From NCBI GenBank assembly GCA_040401595.1, contig JBBAOE010000019.1:9517-73516 (forward strand): 64,000 bases of DNA. Direction: 5' to 3'. The notes beneath the pieces were generated by a model, which saw only the letters and a list, made by a program, of their open reading frames with translations, searched no databases and was not told the DNA's origin. Each line of letters begins with the position of its first letter. The first letter of the stretch is position 1. Of the stretch, positions 1 to 8,686 are shown one piece after another. Position numbers and translations under genes: made by a program. The DNA comes from RFPW01 sp040401595. GTDB lineage: Bacteria; Pseudomonadota; Gammaproteobacteria; Burkholderiales; Burkholderiaceae_E.

Positions 1-290
1 ATGTACTGGGCCCGTAACGGTACCTCGACCTGCATGAGCTTTTCGATCGCCATCACGTAGGCGTGCTCGTTACACATCATGGACACATAGTCCAGACGAT
101 CCATGTACGGCAGGGCCTGCAGATAGGTTCGGGTTTCAGCCAGCTTCTCGGTGGCCCGATGCAAGAGCCCGATATGCGGATCAGCGCGCTGCACGACTTC
201 ACCGTCGAGTTCCAGCACCAGGCGCAGCACTCCGTGCGCGGCCGGATGCTGGGGTCCGAAGTTCAGCGTGTAGTTCTTGATTTCAGCCAT
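1..290 (-). CDS. nuoD: NADH-quinone oxidoreductase subunit D (N-terminal part)
   Basis: Membrane-peripheral 49-kDa-type subunit of respiratory complex I, part of the quinone-binding module. Only about the first 96 residues are present; the gene runs off the left edge. The visible N-terminus opens MAEIKNYTLNFGPQHPAAHG, the classic NuoD start, followed by the HIGLLHR and DRLDYVSMMCNE segments that line the quinone site. The ATG is at 290-288. It lies 54 bases downstream of nuoC in the order nuoA-B-C-D, all on the minus strand. Confidence 0.96.
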   Translation of the reverse strand, partial: MAEIKNYTLNFGPQHPAAHGVLRLVLELDGEVVQRADPHIGLLHRATEKLAETRTYLQALPYMDRLDYVSMMCNEHAYVMAIEKLMQVEVPLRAQY

Positions 291-344
291 GAAGGGGTTG
301 GTGCTCTGAAACGGTTGAAGCGGGATCGCCGGTCGGCCTCAGCC

Positions 345-947
345 TCAGCCTCGGCCTTGGGCATAACCGTCTTCGCGAATCACACGCGGGATGTTCTCGC
401 GGGGCTCGATCGTCACCGGTTGATAGATGACCCGCTTCTGCTCAGGGTCGTATCGCATTTCCACATGGCCCGAAACCGGGAAATCCTTGCGGAACGGGTG
501 TCCCACAAAGCCGTAATCGGTGAGGATGCGCCGAAGGTCGGTATGGCCCTCAAACATGATGCCGAAGAAATCAAAGGCCTCGCGCTCGTACCAGCCCATC
601 GCGGGCCAGACCTCACTGAGCGAGCTGATCGTCGGGTACTCATCGTCGGTACAGAAAGCCCGCACACGCAGCCGCTGGTTCAGGTGCGTCGAAAGCAGAT
701 GCAGCACAACGGCGAATCGCGGCCCTTCGTGGCCAGTACCGCCCCAGGCTTCATAGTCGACCCCGCACAGATCGATCGCCGTATCAAAGCGCAGACCGAT
801 CGCATCGCGGCAAATCCGGGCAGTGGGCTCCCAGTGCGCGGGCGCCACTTCGAGCGTCACTTCCCCGAAGGCCTCGCCAAGCGAGACGATCGGGTCCGTC
901 AGGGCCTCCTGGAGCGCCGCTTTGAGGGTTTCGTTCGGGGTGGTCAT
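345..947 (-). CDS. nuoC: NADH-quinone oxidoreductase subunit C
   Basis: 30-kDa-type hydrophilic subunit of complex I, about 200 residues, the usual length for a stand-alone NuoC. The conserved block around WYEREAFDFFGIMFEGH and the following DLRRILTDYGFVGHPFRKDFP signature are plain. I chose the ATG at 947 (protein starts MTTPNETL) over an upstream TTG at 962, because the ATG avoids overlap with the nuoB stop at 952. The C-terminus is followed by a short GAGGCT-like hexamer repeat (about 333-358) before nuoD. Confidence 0.95.
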   Translation of the reverse strand: MTTPNETLKAALQEALTDPIVSLGEAFGEVTLEVAPAHWEPTARICRDAIGLRFDTAIDLCGVDYEAWGGTGHEGPRFAVVLHLLSTHLNQRLRVRAFCTDDEYPTISSLSEVWPAMGWYEREAFDFFGIMFEGHTDLRRILTDYGFVGHPFRKDFPVSGHVEMRYDPEQKRVIYQPVTIEPRENIPRVIREDGYAQGRG

Positions 948-951
948 GGCG

Positions 952-1428
952 TCAGCGGGCAATCGTATTGGTTCGGCGGATTTTGTTCTGCAACTGCAAA
1001 ATGCCGTAAATCAGGGCCTCGGCAGTCGGCGGACAGCCTGGCACATAGATGTCGACCGGCACGATCCGGTCACAACCTCGGACGACCGAATAGGAGTAAT
1101 GGTAATAGCCGCCGCCATTGGCGCAGGAACCCATGCTGATGACCCAACGCGGTTCCGGCATCTGGTCGTAGACCTTGCGCAACGCGGGTGCCATCTTGTT
1201 GCACAGCGTCCCCGCCACCAGCATGACGTCACTCTGGCGCGGACTGGGCCGAAACACGATCCCAAATCGGTCGAGGTCGTAGCGCGCAGCCCCGGCATGC
1301 ATCATCTCGACCGCACAACACGCCAGACCAAAGGTCATTGGCCACATGCTGCCGGTGCGGGTCCAGTTGATCAGCTTGTCGAGCTGCGTGGTGACAAACC
1401 CTTCCTGCAAAACACCGTCAATTGCCAT
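952..1428 (-). CDS. nuoB: NADH-quinone oxidoreductase subunit B
   Basis: PSST-type subunit of complex I that carries the last iron-sulfur cluster (N2) before quinone. The 158-residue protein has the adjacent cysteine pair at 37-38 (LACCAVEM), Cys102 (MGSCANGGG) and Cys132 (VPGCPPTAE), the four N2 ligands. It sits between nuoA and nuoC on the minus strand with 43 and 4 bases of spacing, as expected for the nuo operon. Length and sequence are typical and nothing is unusual. Confidence 0.97.
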   Translation of the reverse strand: MAIDGVLQEGFVTTQLDKLINWTRTGSMWPMTFGLACCAVEMMHAGAARYDLDRFGIVFRPSPRQSDVMLVAGTLCNKMAPALRKVYDQMPEPRWVISMGSCANGGGYYHYSYSVVRGCDRIVPVDIYVPGCPPTAEALIYGILQLQNKIRRTNTIAR

Positions 1429-1471
1429 CAGAGTTCTCTATTTTCGATTATTGAATCGAACTTCAATTCAA

Positions 1472-1831
1472 TCATTCCCAATCCAGTGCACCCTTTGTCC
1501 ACTCGTAGACAAATCCGACAACCAGAATTCCGAGAAAAACCATCATCGCCAGAAAGCCTGGGAGTCCGATCGCGTCAAAGGATACTGCCCATGGAAACAA
1601 AAATGCGACTTCAAGATCAAAAAGAATAAAAAGGATAGCGACGAGGTAATAGCGGACGTCGAATTGCATCCGCGCATCTTCGAAGGCTTCAAATCCGCAT
1701 TCATAGGGCGAAAGTTTCGCCGCGTTGGGACGGTGTGGACCAAGCAGTCGCCCGATCAGCATCGGACCGACGCCAACCCCTGCACCAACCAGGATAAACA
1801 GGAGGATTGGAAAGTACTGCTCAAGATTCAT
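1472..1831 (-). CDS. nuoA: NADH-quinone oxidoreductase subunit A
   Basis: Small membrane subunit of complex I, 119 residues with three predicted membrane segments (about residues 8-28, 62-83 and 88-110). The loop between the first two holds the conserved SPYECGFEAF motif, whose cysteine is a hallmark of NuoA/ND3. It is the first gene of the nuo operon and starts 113 bases downstream of the tRNA-Leu gene on the same strand. Transcription may therefore come from a promoter in that gap or read through from the tRNA. Confidence 0.96.
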   Translation of the reverse strand: MNLEQYFPILLFILVGAGVGVGPMLIGRLLGPHRPNAAKLSPYECGFEAFEDARMQFDVRYYLVAILFILFDLEVAFLFPWAVSFDAIGLPGFLAMMVFLGILVVGFVYEWTKGALDWE

Positions 1832-1944
1832 TCAGCGCTCGCTCCTGCCTGACGGGCTACTCCCGAATTGAACACGTCAGAATTCAACATGCCGAATTCG
1901 ACCCTTTCTTGGGAACCCGACCCGAGAACCCCTTAACTGCCTGC

Positions 1945-2029
1945 TGGTGCCGACGGCGAGACTCGAACTCGCACAGCTTTCGCCACCACCCCCTCAAGAT
2001 GGCGTGTCTACCAATTTCACCACGTCGGC
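1945..2029 (-). tRNA. tRNA-Leu (anticodon GAG)
   Basis: A class II tRNA with a long variable arm. The acceptor stem GCCGACG pairs with CGTCGGC, followed by discriminator A and an encoded CCA (plus-strand tgg at 1945-1947). The D-loop contains GGTAGACAC, the anticodon loop reads TTGAGGG around GAG, and the T-arm reads GTTCGAGTC. It lies between secG and nuoA on the minus strand, a placement common in Betaproteobacteria. Confidence 0.95.
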
Positions 2030-2092
2030 AATTACATTCTTATAAAAGGCGTGTCACCTCAAATCTGAAGAGCGGATGGTAAACCAATTTTA

Positions 2093-2116
2093 GGGACGAC
2101 GGCACCGCGTCGTCCC
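2093..2116 (-). terminator. Stem-loop terminator after secG
   Basis: A perfect 9-bp inverted repeat (GGGACGACG / CGTCGTCCC) around a 6-base loop, beginning 9 bases past the secG stop. On the minus strand it is followed by TAAAATTGG, which is A/T-rich but not a clean U-tract. It probably separates secG transcription from the tRNA-Leu/nuo unit. Confidence 0.65.
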
Positions 2117-2124
2117 GTCGCAAC

Positions 2125-2580
2125 TCAGCGCTGGGACGGGACGGGCGCTGTACCAGGGATCGCGCCCGGGCCGCCAGACGCCGGCGAATCACTCGCCGTG
2201 GGCACGGCGCCCGGGGCCTGCCCGGTGGTCGGCTGGGCCGTGCTTGAACCCGGCGCGGGCGTTGGGGCTGACCCAGGCGCAGTCAGGGGAATCTTGGCCG
2301 CCGCTCCAACGCCTTCCATGACGCTGGTGGGCGTCGCAACGCGTCGGTCCGACATCATCGCGATCCCGAGCGTTGCGCAGAAGAACACAGTCGCCAAACC
2401 GCCTGTTGTCCGACTCATGAAGTTGGCTGAACCACTGGCACCGAAGAGACTCCCGGAGGCACCACTGCCAAACGCGGCCCCCATATCGGCACCTTTGCCG
2501 TGTTGCAGCAACACCAACACGATCACTCCAAGTGCGGACAGCACCTGAACCACCATCAGCACGGTCATTAATATAGACAT
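2125..2580 (-). CDS. secG: Protein-export membrane protein SecG
   Basis: Auxiliary subunit of the SecYEG translocon, 151 residues. Two membrane helices are visible (about residues 3-23 and 59-77), separated by the conserved glycine-rich loop LQHGKGADMGAAFGSG and FGASGSANFMSRTT. After the second helix comes a long Pro/Ala/Ser/Gly-rich tail of about 70 residues, common in Betaproteobacteria. It follows tpiA by 48 bases on the same strand, the usual tpiA-secG pair, and is closed by a hairpin terminator. Confidence 0.95.
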   Translation of the reverse strand: MSILMTVLMVVQVLSALGVIVLVLLQHGKGADMGAAFGSGASGSLFGASGSANFMSRTTGGLATVFFCATLGIAMMSDRRVATPTSVMEGVGAAAKIPLTAPGSAPTPAPGSSTAQPTTGQAPGAVPTASDSPASGGPGAIPGTAPVPSQR

Positions 2581-2628
2581 ATTGAAAAAATTTCCGTCAA
2601 AACCATTCCGCCGCTCGGCGGATCTTCA

Positions 2629-3402
2629 TCAGGCGGTCAGCGTTTGTACCGCTGACTGACAAATCGCTACAAAATCATCGGCCACGCGGGATGCACCGCC
2701 CACCAAGCCGCCGTCGATATCGACTTGGGCAAAGAGCGCACTGGCGCTGGCCGCGCTCACACTTCCACCGTAAATCACCCGGATCTGATCGGCCGCCGCG
2801 CCCCCGGTGTGCAGGCGGGCGCGGATGAATGCATGCGCCGTCTGTGCCATCTCCGGGGTCGCCGACCGCCCCGAACCAATCGCCCAGATCGGCTCGTAGG
2901 CAATCACTGCGGAACGCTCGGCCCCCTTGAGTACCCCGACCACCGCATCAATCTGATGGGCCAGCACAGCCTCGGTCAAATGCGACTGGCGCTGCGCAAG
3001 CGACTCACCAATACAGATAATCGGACAGATCCCGGCATCCAAGAGCCGATGTACCTTACTCGCAACCACGGTGTCGGTCTCGCCATGCATCGCGCGCCGC
3101 TCCGAATGCCCGACGATCGCGTACGTACAGCCGAGATCCCGCAACATGAGCGCCGACACTTCGCCCGTATAAGCGCCCTCGCCCTGGTCCGATACATCCT
3201 GAGCGCCCCAGGCGACCGGGCCTGCGCGCAACCGGTCTGCTGCCAGCGACAGATAGGGAAAGGGCGGGCAGACGAGAACGTCAATCGCAGCGAATCTCTC
3301 GCCCACCACAGTACCAACGACGCGGTCGAACAGCGCCGAGTTGGAAGCCAGATCGCCGTTCATTTTCCAATTCCCGGCGACCAACGGGATACGTGGGTTC
3401 AT
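2629..3402 (-). CDS. tpiA: Triosephosphate isomerase
   Basis: Interconverts dihydroxyacetone phosphate and glyceraldehyde 3-phosphate in glycolysis and the Calvin cycle. The 257-residue TIM barrel starts near MNPRIPLVAGNWKMNG (catalytic Asn and Lys). It contains the histidine region YAIVGHSERR, the glutamate region AYEPIWAIGSG and the phosphate-binding IYGGSV and GGLVGGAS loops. It lies upstream of secG on the minus strand. All catalytic residues are present. Confidence 0.97.
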   Translation of the reverse strand: MNPRIPLVAGNWKMNGDLASNSALFDRVVGTVVGERFAAIDVLVCPPFPYLSLAADRLRAGPVAWGAQDVSDQGEGAYTGEVSALMLRDLGCTYAIVGHSERRAMHGETDTVVASKVHRLLDAGICPIICIGESLAQRQSHLTEAVLAHQIDAVVGVLKGAERSAVIAYEPIWAIGSGRSATPEMAQTAHAFIRARLHTGGAAADQIRVIYGGSVSAASASALFAQVDIDGGLVGGASRVADDFVAICQSAVQTLTA

Positions 3403-3431
3403 AGACCACTATTCTATCAGCCAGCGCAGCC

Positions 3432-4301
3432 TCAGTCGTCGTCCTCACGCAGGATCCGGGGTGGCATGCGTCCCTTGTAGACGCGCCAGACCCACAGCAC
3501 CCAGCCGGAAAGTCCGTACACCATGAAGAGCGAAAACAGAACGACCGGCGGATCTGCGCTCACCAGGACAAAGCCCAACATGACCGCAATACCGACCACA
3601 AAAGGTACTCGACGCTTCAGGTCGATGGTTTTGCCACTCCAGAACGGTGCGTTCGAGACCATGCTGACGCCCGCATACAGCGTCAGCCCGCAGGCAACCC
3701 ACGCCAGATCGGGCCCACCAGCATCGATCCAGCGGGTCTCGCGCAAGTCCGTTGCAATCCAGATCAGCCCGGCGACCAGCGCGGCCGCGGCTGGACTGGG
3801 CATGCCCTGAAAGAAGCGCTTATCGATGACGCTGATGTTGGCGTTGAATCGCGCCAGCCGTAACGCGGCCCCAGCGACATAGACAAACGCGGCCAGCCAG
3901 CCCAACTTGCCAAGGCCCTTGAGAGACCACTCGTAGACCACCAGCGCGGGCGCCGCGCCGAAGGACACCATATCGGCCAGACTGTCGTACTGCTCGCCAA
4001 ATGCACTCTGCGTATTGGTCAGCCGGGCGACCCGACCATCGAGACCGTCAAGCACCATGGAGACGAAAATCGCGATCGCAGCGGTCTGGAACTGGCCGTT
4101 CATGCCTTGGACGATGGCGAAAAAACCGCCAAACAACGCGGCGGTCGTGAACGCATTCGGGAGCAAATAGATACCGCGCGGTCGCCGGCGGTTGGCGGCG
4201 CCGACCGATCCGGTGGATTCGAGCGGAGTCGCCTGGGTGCTGGACGCAATCGGTCCGCCCGATCGCAGAGGGCGAAAGCGGCGGCGATTGGGAGTCGCCA
4301 T
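3432..4301 (-). CDS. pssA: CDP-diacylglycerol-serine O-phosphatidyltransferase
   Basis: Membrane enzyme that makes phosphatidylserine from CDP-diacylglycerol and serine. The 289-residue protein carries the CDP-alcohol phosphatidyltransferase motif D-G-x2-A-R-x8-G-x3-D-x3-D, seen as DGLDGRVARLTN followed by FGEQYDSLADMVSFG. It has several hydrophobic helices and a cytoplasmic N-terminal extension of about 40 residues. It is separated by 2 bases from psd, which performs the next step to phosphatidylethanolamine, so the two form a phospholipid operon. Confidence 0.95.
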   Translation of the reverse strand: MATPNRRRFRPLRSGGPIASSTQATPLESTGSVGAANRRRPRGIYLLPNAFTTAALFGGFFAIVQGMNGQFQTAAIAIFVSMVLDGLDGRVARLTNTQSAFGEQYDSLADMVSFGAAPALVVYEWSLKGLGKLGWLAAFVYVAGAALRLARFNANISVIDKRFFQGMPSPAAAALVAGLIWIATDLRETRWIDAGGPDLAWVACGLTLYAGVSMVSNAPFWSGKTIDLKRRVPFVVGIAVMLGFVLVSADPPVVLFSLFMVYGLSGWVLWVWRVYKGRMPPRILREDDD

Positions 4302-4303
4302 CC

Positions 4304-4969
4304 TCAGTATTCGGCCAGAACGGTCTCAGTCGCGCTGACCTTCTCGCCGATCCCGACCCGCGGGCGGGCATTGAGCGGCAGATATACGTCTACTCGCGAA
4401 CCGAACCGGATAAAACCGAAACGGGTACCCCGGGCCAGGACCTGCCCGACATCGACGTAACAAAGAATCCGCCGGGCAATCAAGCCCGCCACCTGAACGC
4501 AGGTGACCAACGACCCGTCCGGGCGACGGATCACCATGGCGTTGCGCTCATTCTCCAGAGACGCTTTATCCAGATCTGCATTCAGGAAGCGACCCGGAAA
4601 ATAGGTCACCTGCTCAACCACACCATCAACCGGAACACGGTTGGAATGGACATTGAAGACGTTCATAAAGACACTGATCTTGAGCGCCTCGCGGTCCGCA
4701 TACGGATCCTGCGCCCGCTCGATGGCGACGATGCGACCATCCGCAGGCGACAACACGGCGAGCGGATCCGACGGGAGCCGGCGCGGCGGATCCCGAAAAA
4801 ACTGCAGTACAAAGATCAGAATCACCGCAAACGGCGCAGCGATCGCGATACCACCCATCCAGGCGGCGACAATCACGGCGATCAGGCTCAAGCCGACGAA
4901 CGGCCAGCCTTCGCGGGCGAGGAGCGGATGGGGCCAGTCGCCCGGGCGTGGATCAGAGGGACTCATCAT
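4304..4969 (-). CDS. psd: Phosphatidylserine decarboxylase proenzyme (short type)
   Basis: Decarboxylates phosphatidylserine to phosphatidylethanolamine using a pyruvoyl group made by self-cleavage. At 221 residues it belongs to the short PSD class. Two N-terminal membrane helices are followed by SPADGRIVAIE, NVHSNRVPVDG and the C-terminal self-processing site in IRFGSRVDVYLP (cleavage between Gly and Ser). Two adjacent ATG codons lie at 4969 and 4966. It is adjacent to pssA and downstream of ilvC. Confidence 0.94.
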   Translation of the reverse strand: MMSPSDPRPGDWPHPLLAREGWPFVGLSLIAVIVAAWMGGIAIAAPFAVILIFVLQFFRDPPRRLPSDPLAVLSPADGRIVAIERAQDPYADREALKISVFMNVFNVHSNRVPVDGVVEQVTYFPGRFLNADLDKASLENERNAMVIRRPDGSLVTCVQVAGLIARRILCYVDVGQVLARGTRFGFIRFGSRVDVYLPLNARPRVGIGEKVSATETVLAEY

Positions 4970-5045
4970 CAGTGCAATGATGACAGAATTAAAACTCGAG
5001 CGGGCGGGATACGGCCCACCGGACGCCCCTTTGGCCGGCCGGCGT

Positions 5046-5068
5046 GGCGGCGCCTTGCAGGCGCCGCC
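5046..5068 (-). terminator. Strong GC hairpin after ilvC
   Basis: A perfect 9-bp inverted repeat GGCGGCGCC / GGCGCCGCC with a 5-base loop starts 7 bases past the ilvC stop on the minus strand. No U-tract follows, so it may end transcription with Rho or stabilise the ilv message 3' end rather than act as a classical intrinsic terminator. Confidence 0.5.
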
Positions 5069-5075
5069 AACAGAC

Positions 5076-6095
5076 TCAATTGCGCGACTGATCGACCAGT
5101 TTGTTGCGCCCGATCCACGGCATCATGGCCCGCAGTTGGGCACCCACTTGCTCGATCGAGTGCTCGGCCATCAGACGACGACGCGAACGCAGCGTCGGCG
5201 CACCCGCCTTGTTCTCCAGAATGAACTGCTTGGCGTACTCCCCGGTCTGAATCCGCTCGAGCGTCTTCTTCATGGCGGCGCGGGTGGCGTCGGTGATGAT
5301 TTCCGGCCCAGTCACGTATTCACCAAACTCTGCATTATTCGAAATCGAATAATTCATGTTGGCGATCCCACCCTCGTAGATCAGATCAACGATGAGCTTG
5401 AGTTCGTGCAGGCACTCAAAATACGCCATTTCGGGGGCGTAGCCGGCTTCGACCAGGGTCTCATAACCCGCCTTGATCAGTTCAACGGCACCGCCACACA
5501 ACACCGCCTGCTCACCAAACAAGTCGGTTTCGGTTTCTTCGCGGAAATTGGTCTCGATAATCCCGGAACGTCCGCCACCGATGGCGCAGGCATAGGACAG
5601 GGCGAGGTCACGGGCCATGCCGGACTCATCATGATGAATCGCCACAAGACACGGCGTTCCTCCACCCTGCACATAGGTACCACGTACTGTGTGCCCGGGC
5701 GCCTTGGGCGCGATCATCACAACATCGAGGTCTGCGCGGGGCGAAACCTGACCGTAATGGATGTTGAAGCCATGAGCGAAGGCGATCGTTGCCCCATGTT
5801 TGAGATTTGGCTCGATCTCGTTGCGATAGACCTCGGCGATGGTTTCATCGGGCATCAGCATCATGATGAAATCCGCCTGGCGAACCGCCTCGGCCACTGG
5901 CGCCGCTTTCAGGCCAGCCTTCTCAACCTTGGCCCATGACGGGCCGCTCGGGCGCACGCCAACCACGACGTCCACACCCGACTCATTGAGGTTCTGGGCA
6001 TGGGCATGGCCCTGGCTGCCGTAGCCGATGATCGCAACCTTGCGGCCCTTGATGAGTTTGAGATCGCAATCTTTATCGTAAAAAACTTTCAACAT
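5076..6095 (-). CDS. ilvC: Ketol-acid reductoisomerase
   Basis: Catalyses the Mg- and NADPH-dependent isomeroreduction of acetolactate and acetohydroxybutyrate in branched-chain amino acid synthesis. The 339-residue class I enzyme opens with a Rossmann motif (IIGYGSQGHAHAQNL). It continues with the conserved APKAPGHTVRGTY region, the metal-binding DLFGEQAVLCGG segment and the C-terminal MNYSISNNAEFGEY block. It is third in an ilvB-ilvN-ilvC operon, 70 bases downstream of ilvN. Confidence 0.98.
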   Translation of the reverse strand: MLKVFYDKDCDLKLIKGRKVAIIGYGSQGHAHAQNLNESGVDVVVGVRPSGPSWAKVEKAGLKAAPVAEAVRQADFIMMLMPDETIAEVYRNEIEPNLKHGATIAFAHGFNIHYGQVSPRADLDVVMIAPKAPGHTVRGTYVQGGGTPCLVAIHHDESGMARDLALSYACAIGGGRSGIIETNFREETETDLFGEQAVLCGGAVELIKAGYETLVEAGYAPEMAYFECLHELKLIVDLIYEGGIANMNYSISNNAEFGEYVTGPEIITDATRAAMKKTLERIQTGEYAKQFILENKAGAPTLRSRRRLMAEHSIEQVGAQLRAMMPWIGRNKLVDQSRN

Positions 6096-6165
6096 ATTCT
6101 CCTAAAAATAATTTGATCTGCACCCAGAAGCATCCCCCGGCGCGCAGCAGGGTGAAACCGATGCG

Positions 6166-6657
6166 CTAGGCCTTCAACACCCGCTCACCACGGGCAATCC
6201 CGGAACCCCCCGTTCGCACGGTCTCGAGGATGACGGCATGATCCAGTGCTTCAATGAACGCATCGAGCTTTGAGCGGTCGCCCGTCAATTCGATGGTGTA
6301 GGTCTTTTCGGTCACATCGATCACCCGGCCGCGAAAGATGTCCGCCATCCGCTTCATCTCTTCCCGATCCTTGCCGACCGCACGAACCTTGATCAACATG
6401 AGTTCGCGTTCGATATAGGGTGCTTCGCTCAGATCAACCACCTTGACCACTTCGATCAAGCGGTTCAGGTGCTTCGTGATCTGCTCGATCACGTCGTCGC
6501 TGCCCGAGGTGACGATGGTCATACGCGATAGGGTCGGATCTTCGGTGGGCGCCACCGTCAGGGTTTCGATGTTGTAGCCGCGCGCGGAGAACAACCCGAC
6601 AACCCGCGACAGAGCGCCAGCCTCGTTCTCGAGCAGGATGGAAATGGTGTGTTTCAT
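6166..6657 (-). CDS. ilvN: Acetolactate synthase small (regulatory) subunit
   Basis: Regulatory partner of IlvB that confers valine feedback inhibition. About 163 residues: an N-terminal ACT domain (MKHTISILLENEAGALSRVV, GYNIETLTVAPTED) and a C-terminal ACT-like half. I start it at ATG 6657, 11 bases after the ilvB stop, because GGAG sits 7 bases upstream. An in-frame ATG at 6672 would overlap ilvB and lacks a good ribosome site. Confidence 0.95.
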   Translation of the reverse strand: MKHTISILLENEAGALSRVVGLFSARGYNIETLTVAPTEDPTLSRMTIVTSGSDDVIEQITKHLNRLIEVVKVVDLSEAPYIERELMLIKVRAVGKDREEMKRMADIFRGRVIDVTEKTYTIELTGDRSKLDAFIEALDHAVILETVRTGGSGIARGERVLKA

Positions 6658-6668
6658 CGCCCGCTCCA

Positions 6669-8393
6669 TCACAGATCCTCCGAGCCAAGCAGCATCTCGC
6701 TCAAACCCTTGCCCGCCGGCACCATCGGCCAGACATTTTCGGTTTGGTCCGTGATGAAATCCATGAAGACCAGGCGATCTTTATGCTCGGTAAAGGCCGA
6801 GCGCAAGGCGGGCTCGATATCCTCGGGACGTTCGATTTTCATGCCGACATGGCCGTAAGACTCGGCCAGCTTGACGAAATCGGGCAGCGAATCCATGTAG
6901 GACTGCGAATACCGCGACCCGTATTCAATTTCCTGCCACTGCCGCACCATGCCGAGGTAGCGGTTATTGAGGTTGATGATCTTCACCGGCAGGTTGTACT
7001 GGCGGCAGGTCGCGAGTTCCTGGATGTTCATCTGAATCGACGCCTCCCCGGTGATACAAGCCACCGTTGCGGCGCGATTGGCCATCAGCACGCCCATTGC
7101 GTAGGGGAGCCCCACGCCCATCGTCCCCAGGCCACCCGAATTGATCCAGCGCCGGGGCTGGTCGAAACGATAGAACTGCGCCGCCCACATCTGGTGCTGA
7201 CCAACGTCGCTGGTGACATACGCATCGCCCCCAGTCACCTCCCAGAGCGTTTCGACAACACGCTGTGGTTTGATGATGGGGGAATTGCGGTCATATTGCA
7301 GGCAATTGCGCGAGCGCCAGCCGGTAATCTGACGCCACCAGGCCTCGAGCGCCTGCGGGTTGGGCTGATGCCCATTGGCGATGCCGGCCTCGAGTTGCGC
7401 CAGCAGATCATTGAGGCACTCGCGGACATCCCCCACGATTGGGACGTCGACCTTGACCCGCTTCGAGATTGACGACGGGTCGATATCGATGTGGACGATC
7501 TTGTGGGGGTTCTGGGCGAAGTGCTTTGGATTGCCAATCACGCGATCATCAAAGCGGGCGCCAATCGCGATCAGCACATCACAGTGCTGCATCGCCATAT
7601 TGGCTTCATAGGTCCCGTGCATGCCGGGCATACCCATGAACTTGGGATCGCTCGCTCGGTAGGCGCCCAGCCCCATCAGGGTGTTGGTACAGGGAAAACC
7701 GAGCAGGTCCACCAGACGATTGAGCTCTGGCGCAGCATCGGCGAGGATAACGCCGCCCCCGGTGTAAATCATCGGGCGCTCGGCGCCCAGAATCATCTGC
7801 ACCGCCTTGCGGATCTGGCCCTGGTGGCCTTTGACCACCGGATTGTAAGAGCGCAGGTTGACTTCGGCCGGATACTCGAACTTGCAACGGTTACGGCTGA
7901 CATCCTTCGGGATATCGACCAGCACCGGGCCCGGACGTCCGGTATTGGCGATGTGAAACGCCTTCTTGATCGTGGACGCAAGATCCTTGACGTCTTTGAC
8001 CAGGAAATTGTGCTTCACGCAGGGGCGTGTGATCCCCACGGTGTCGCATTCCTGGAAGGCGTCCTGCCCGATGGCGTGGGTCGGCACCTGGCCGGTGAGC
8101 ACCACCATCGGGATCGAATCCATGTAGGCGGTAGCAATACCAGTGACTGCATTGGTCACGCCGGGACCGCTGGTGACCAGACAGACCCCGACCTTGCCCG
8201 TGGAACGGGAGTAGGCATCCGCAGCATGCACCGCAGCCTGCTCGTGGCGCACCAAAATGTGCTGGACCCGATCTTGCGTATACAACGCGTCGTAAATATA
8301 GAGGACCGCACCCCCGGGGTACCCGAAGACGTGCTCAATCCCTTCTTCCTGCAAGCAGCGGACGACAATTTCCGCGCCGGTCAATTCCATCAT
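6669..8393 (-). CDS. ilvB: Acetolactate synthase large (catalytic) subunit
   Basis: Thiamine-diphosphate enzyme that condenses pyruvate with pyruvate or 2-oxobutyrate, the first common step of branched-chain amino acid synthesis. The 574-residue protein shows the glutamate region YPGGAVLYIYDAL and the VTSGPGVTNAVTGIATAY motif. The C-terminal ThDP site reads GDAYVTSDVGQHQMW, and the diphosphate-metal motif GEASIQMNIQEL is followed by NNRYLGMVRQWQ. It is the first gene of ilvBNC, with a hairpin-containing leader upstream. Confidence 0.98.
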   Translation of the reverse strand: MMELTGAEIVVRCLQEEGIEHVFGYPGGAVLYIYDALYTQDRVQHILVRHEQAAVHAADAYSRSTGKVGVCLVTSGPGVTNAVTGIATAYMDSIPMVVLTGQVPTHAIGQDAFQECDTVGITRPCVKHNFLVKDVKDLASTIKKAFHIANTGRPGPVLVDIPKDVSRNRCKFEYPAEVNLRSYNPVVKGHQGQIRKAVQMILGAERPMIYTGGGVILADAAPELNRLVDLLGFPCTNTLMGLGAYRASDPKFMGMPGMHGTYEANMAMQHCDVLIAIGARFDDRVIGNPKHFAQNPHKIVHIDIDPSSISKRVKVDVPIVGDVRECLNDLLAQLEAGIANGHQPNPQALEAWWRQITGWRSRNCLQYDRNSPIIKPQRVVETLWEVTGGDAYVTSDVGQHQMWAAQFYRFDQPRRWINSGGLGTMGVGLPYAMGVLMANRAATVACITGEASIQMNIQELATCRQYNLPVKIINLNNRYLGMVRQWQEIEYGSRYSQSYMDSLPDFVKLAESYGHVGMKIERPEDIEPALRSAFTEHKDRLVFMDFITDQTENVWPMVPAGKGLSEMLLGSEDL

Positions 8394-8686
8394 GTTGATT
8401 CCGTATCAAAGGCAAGTGATCCCGACCGCCGGCACCACCCCCCCGAACCTCGAGACGGATTGCGTCTGGGTGGGCGAGCAACACAGGCCTTGGAACAGGT
8501 CCTTGCGAGGATTGATCGGAGGTCCCGGCCTTGCCCTTGTGGGGCGCCCGGGACATCACTGGGTAGGGGTAACCCGTAACGATAACGAGTCCCCGCGTGC
8601 AGGTCAAACTGACATGAGCGACCCAGCCATCACACAAGCGCCACAAGCGCTGTGCCCGGCCTGGGTCTGCTACGATTCATTCCGGC
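8394..8686. promoter_or_regulatory. Divergent control region between ilvB and the ECF sigma operon
   Basis: 293 bases with no gene. On the ilvB side there is a two-tier stem-loop at 8522-8554: outer arms GTCCCGG/CCGGGAC, inner GCCC/GGGC with loop TTGT. It would lie in the ilvB leader. No peptide rich in Ile, Val or Leu was found, so classical attenuation is not supported. On the sigma-factor side an extended -10 (TGCTACGAT, 8668-8676) sits only 10 bases before the start codon, and no Shine-Dalgarno is visible. Confidence 0.45.

Noticed and set aside
4641..5939. Long plus-strand open frame (432 codons) opposite psd and ilvC
   Set aside because: Antisense shadow of two clearly conserved genes in a GC-rich genome; its translation shows no recognisable domain.
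8394..8646. Branched-chain leader peptide for ilvB attenuation
   Set aside because: No short frame rich in Ile, Val or Leu with a ribosome site was found on the minus strand, and no terminator with a U-run lies before ilvB.
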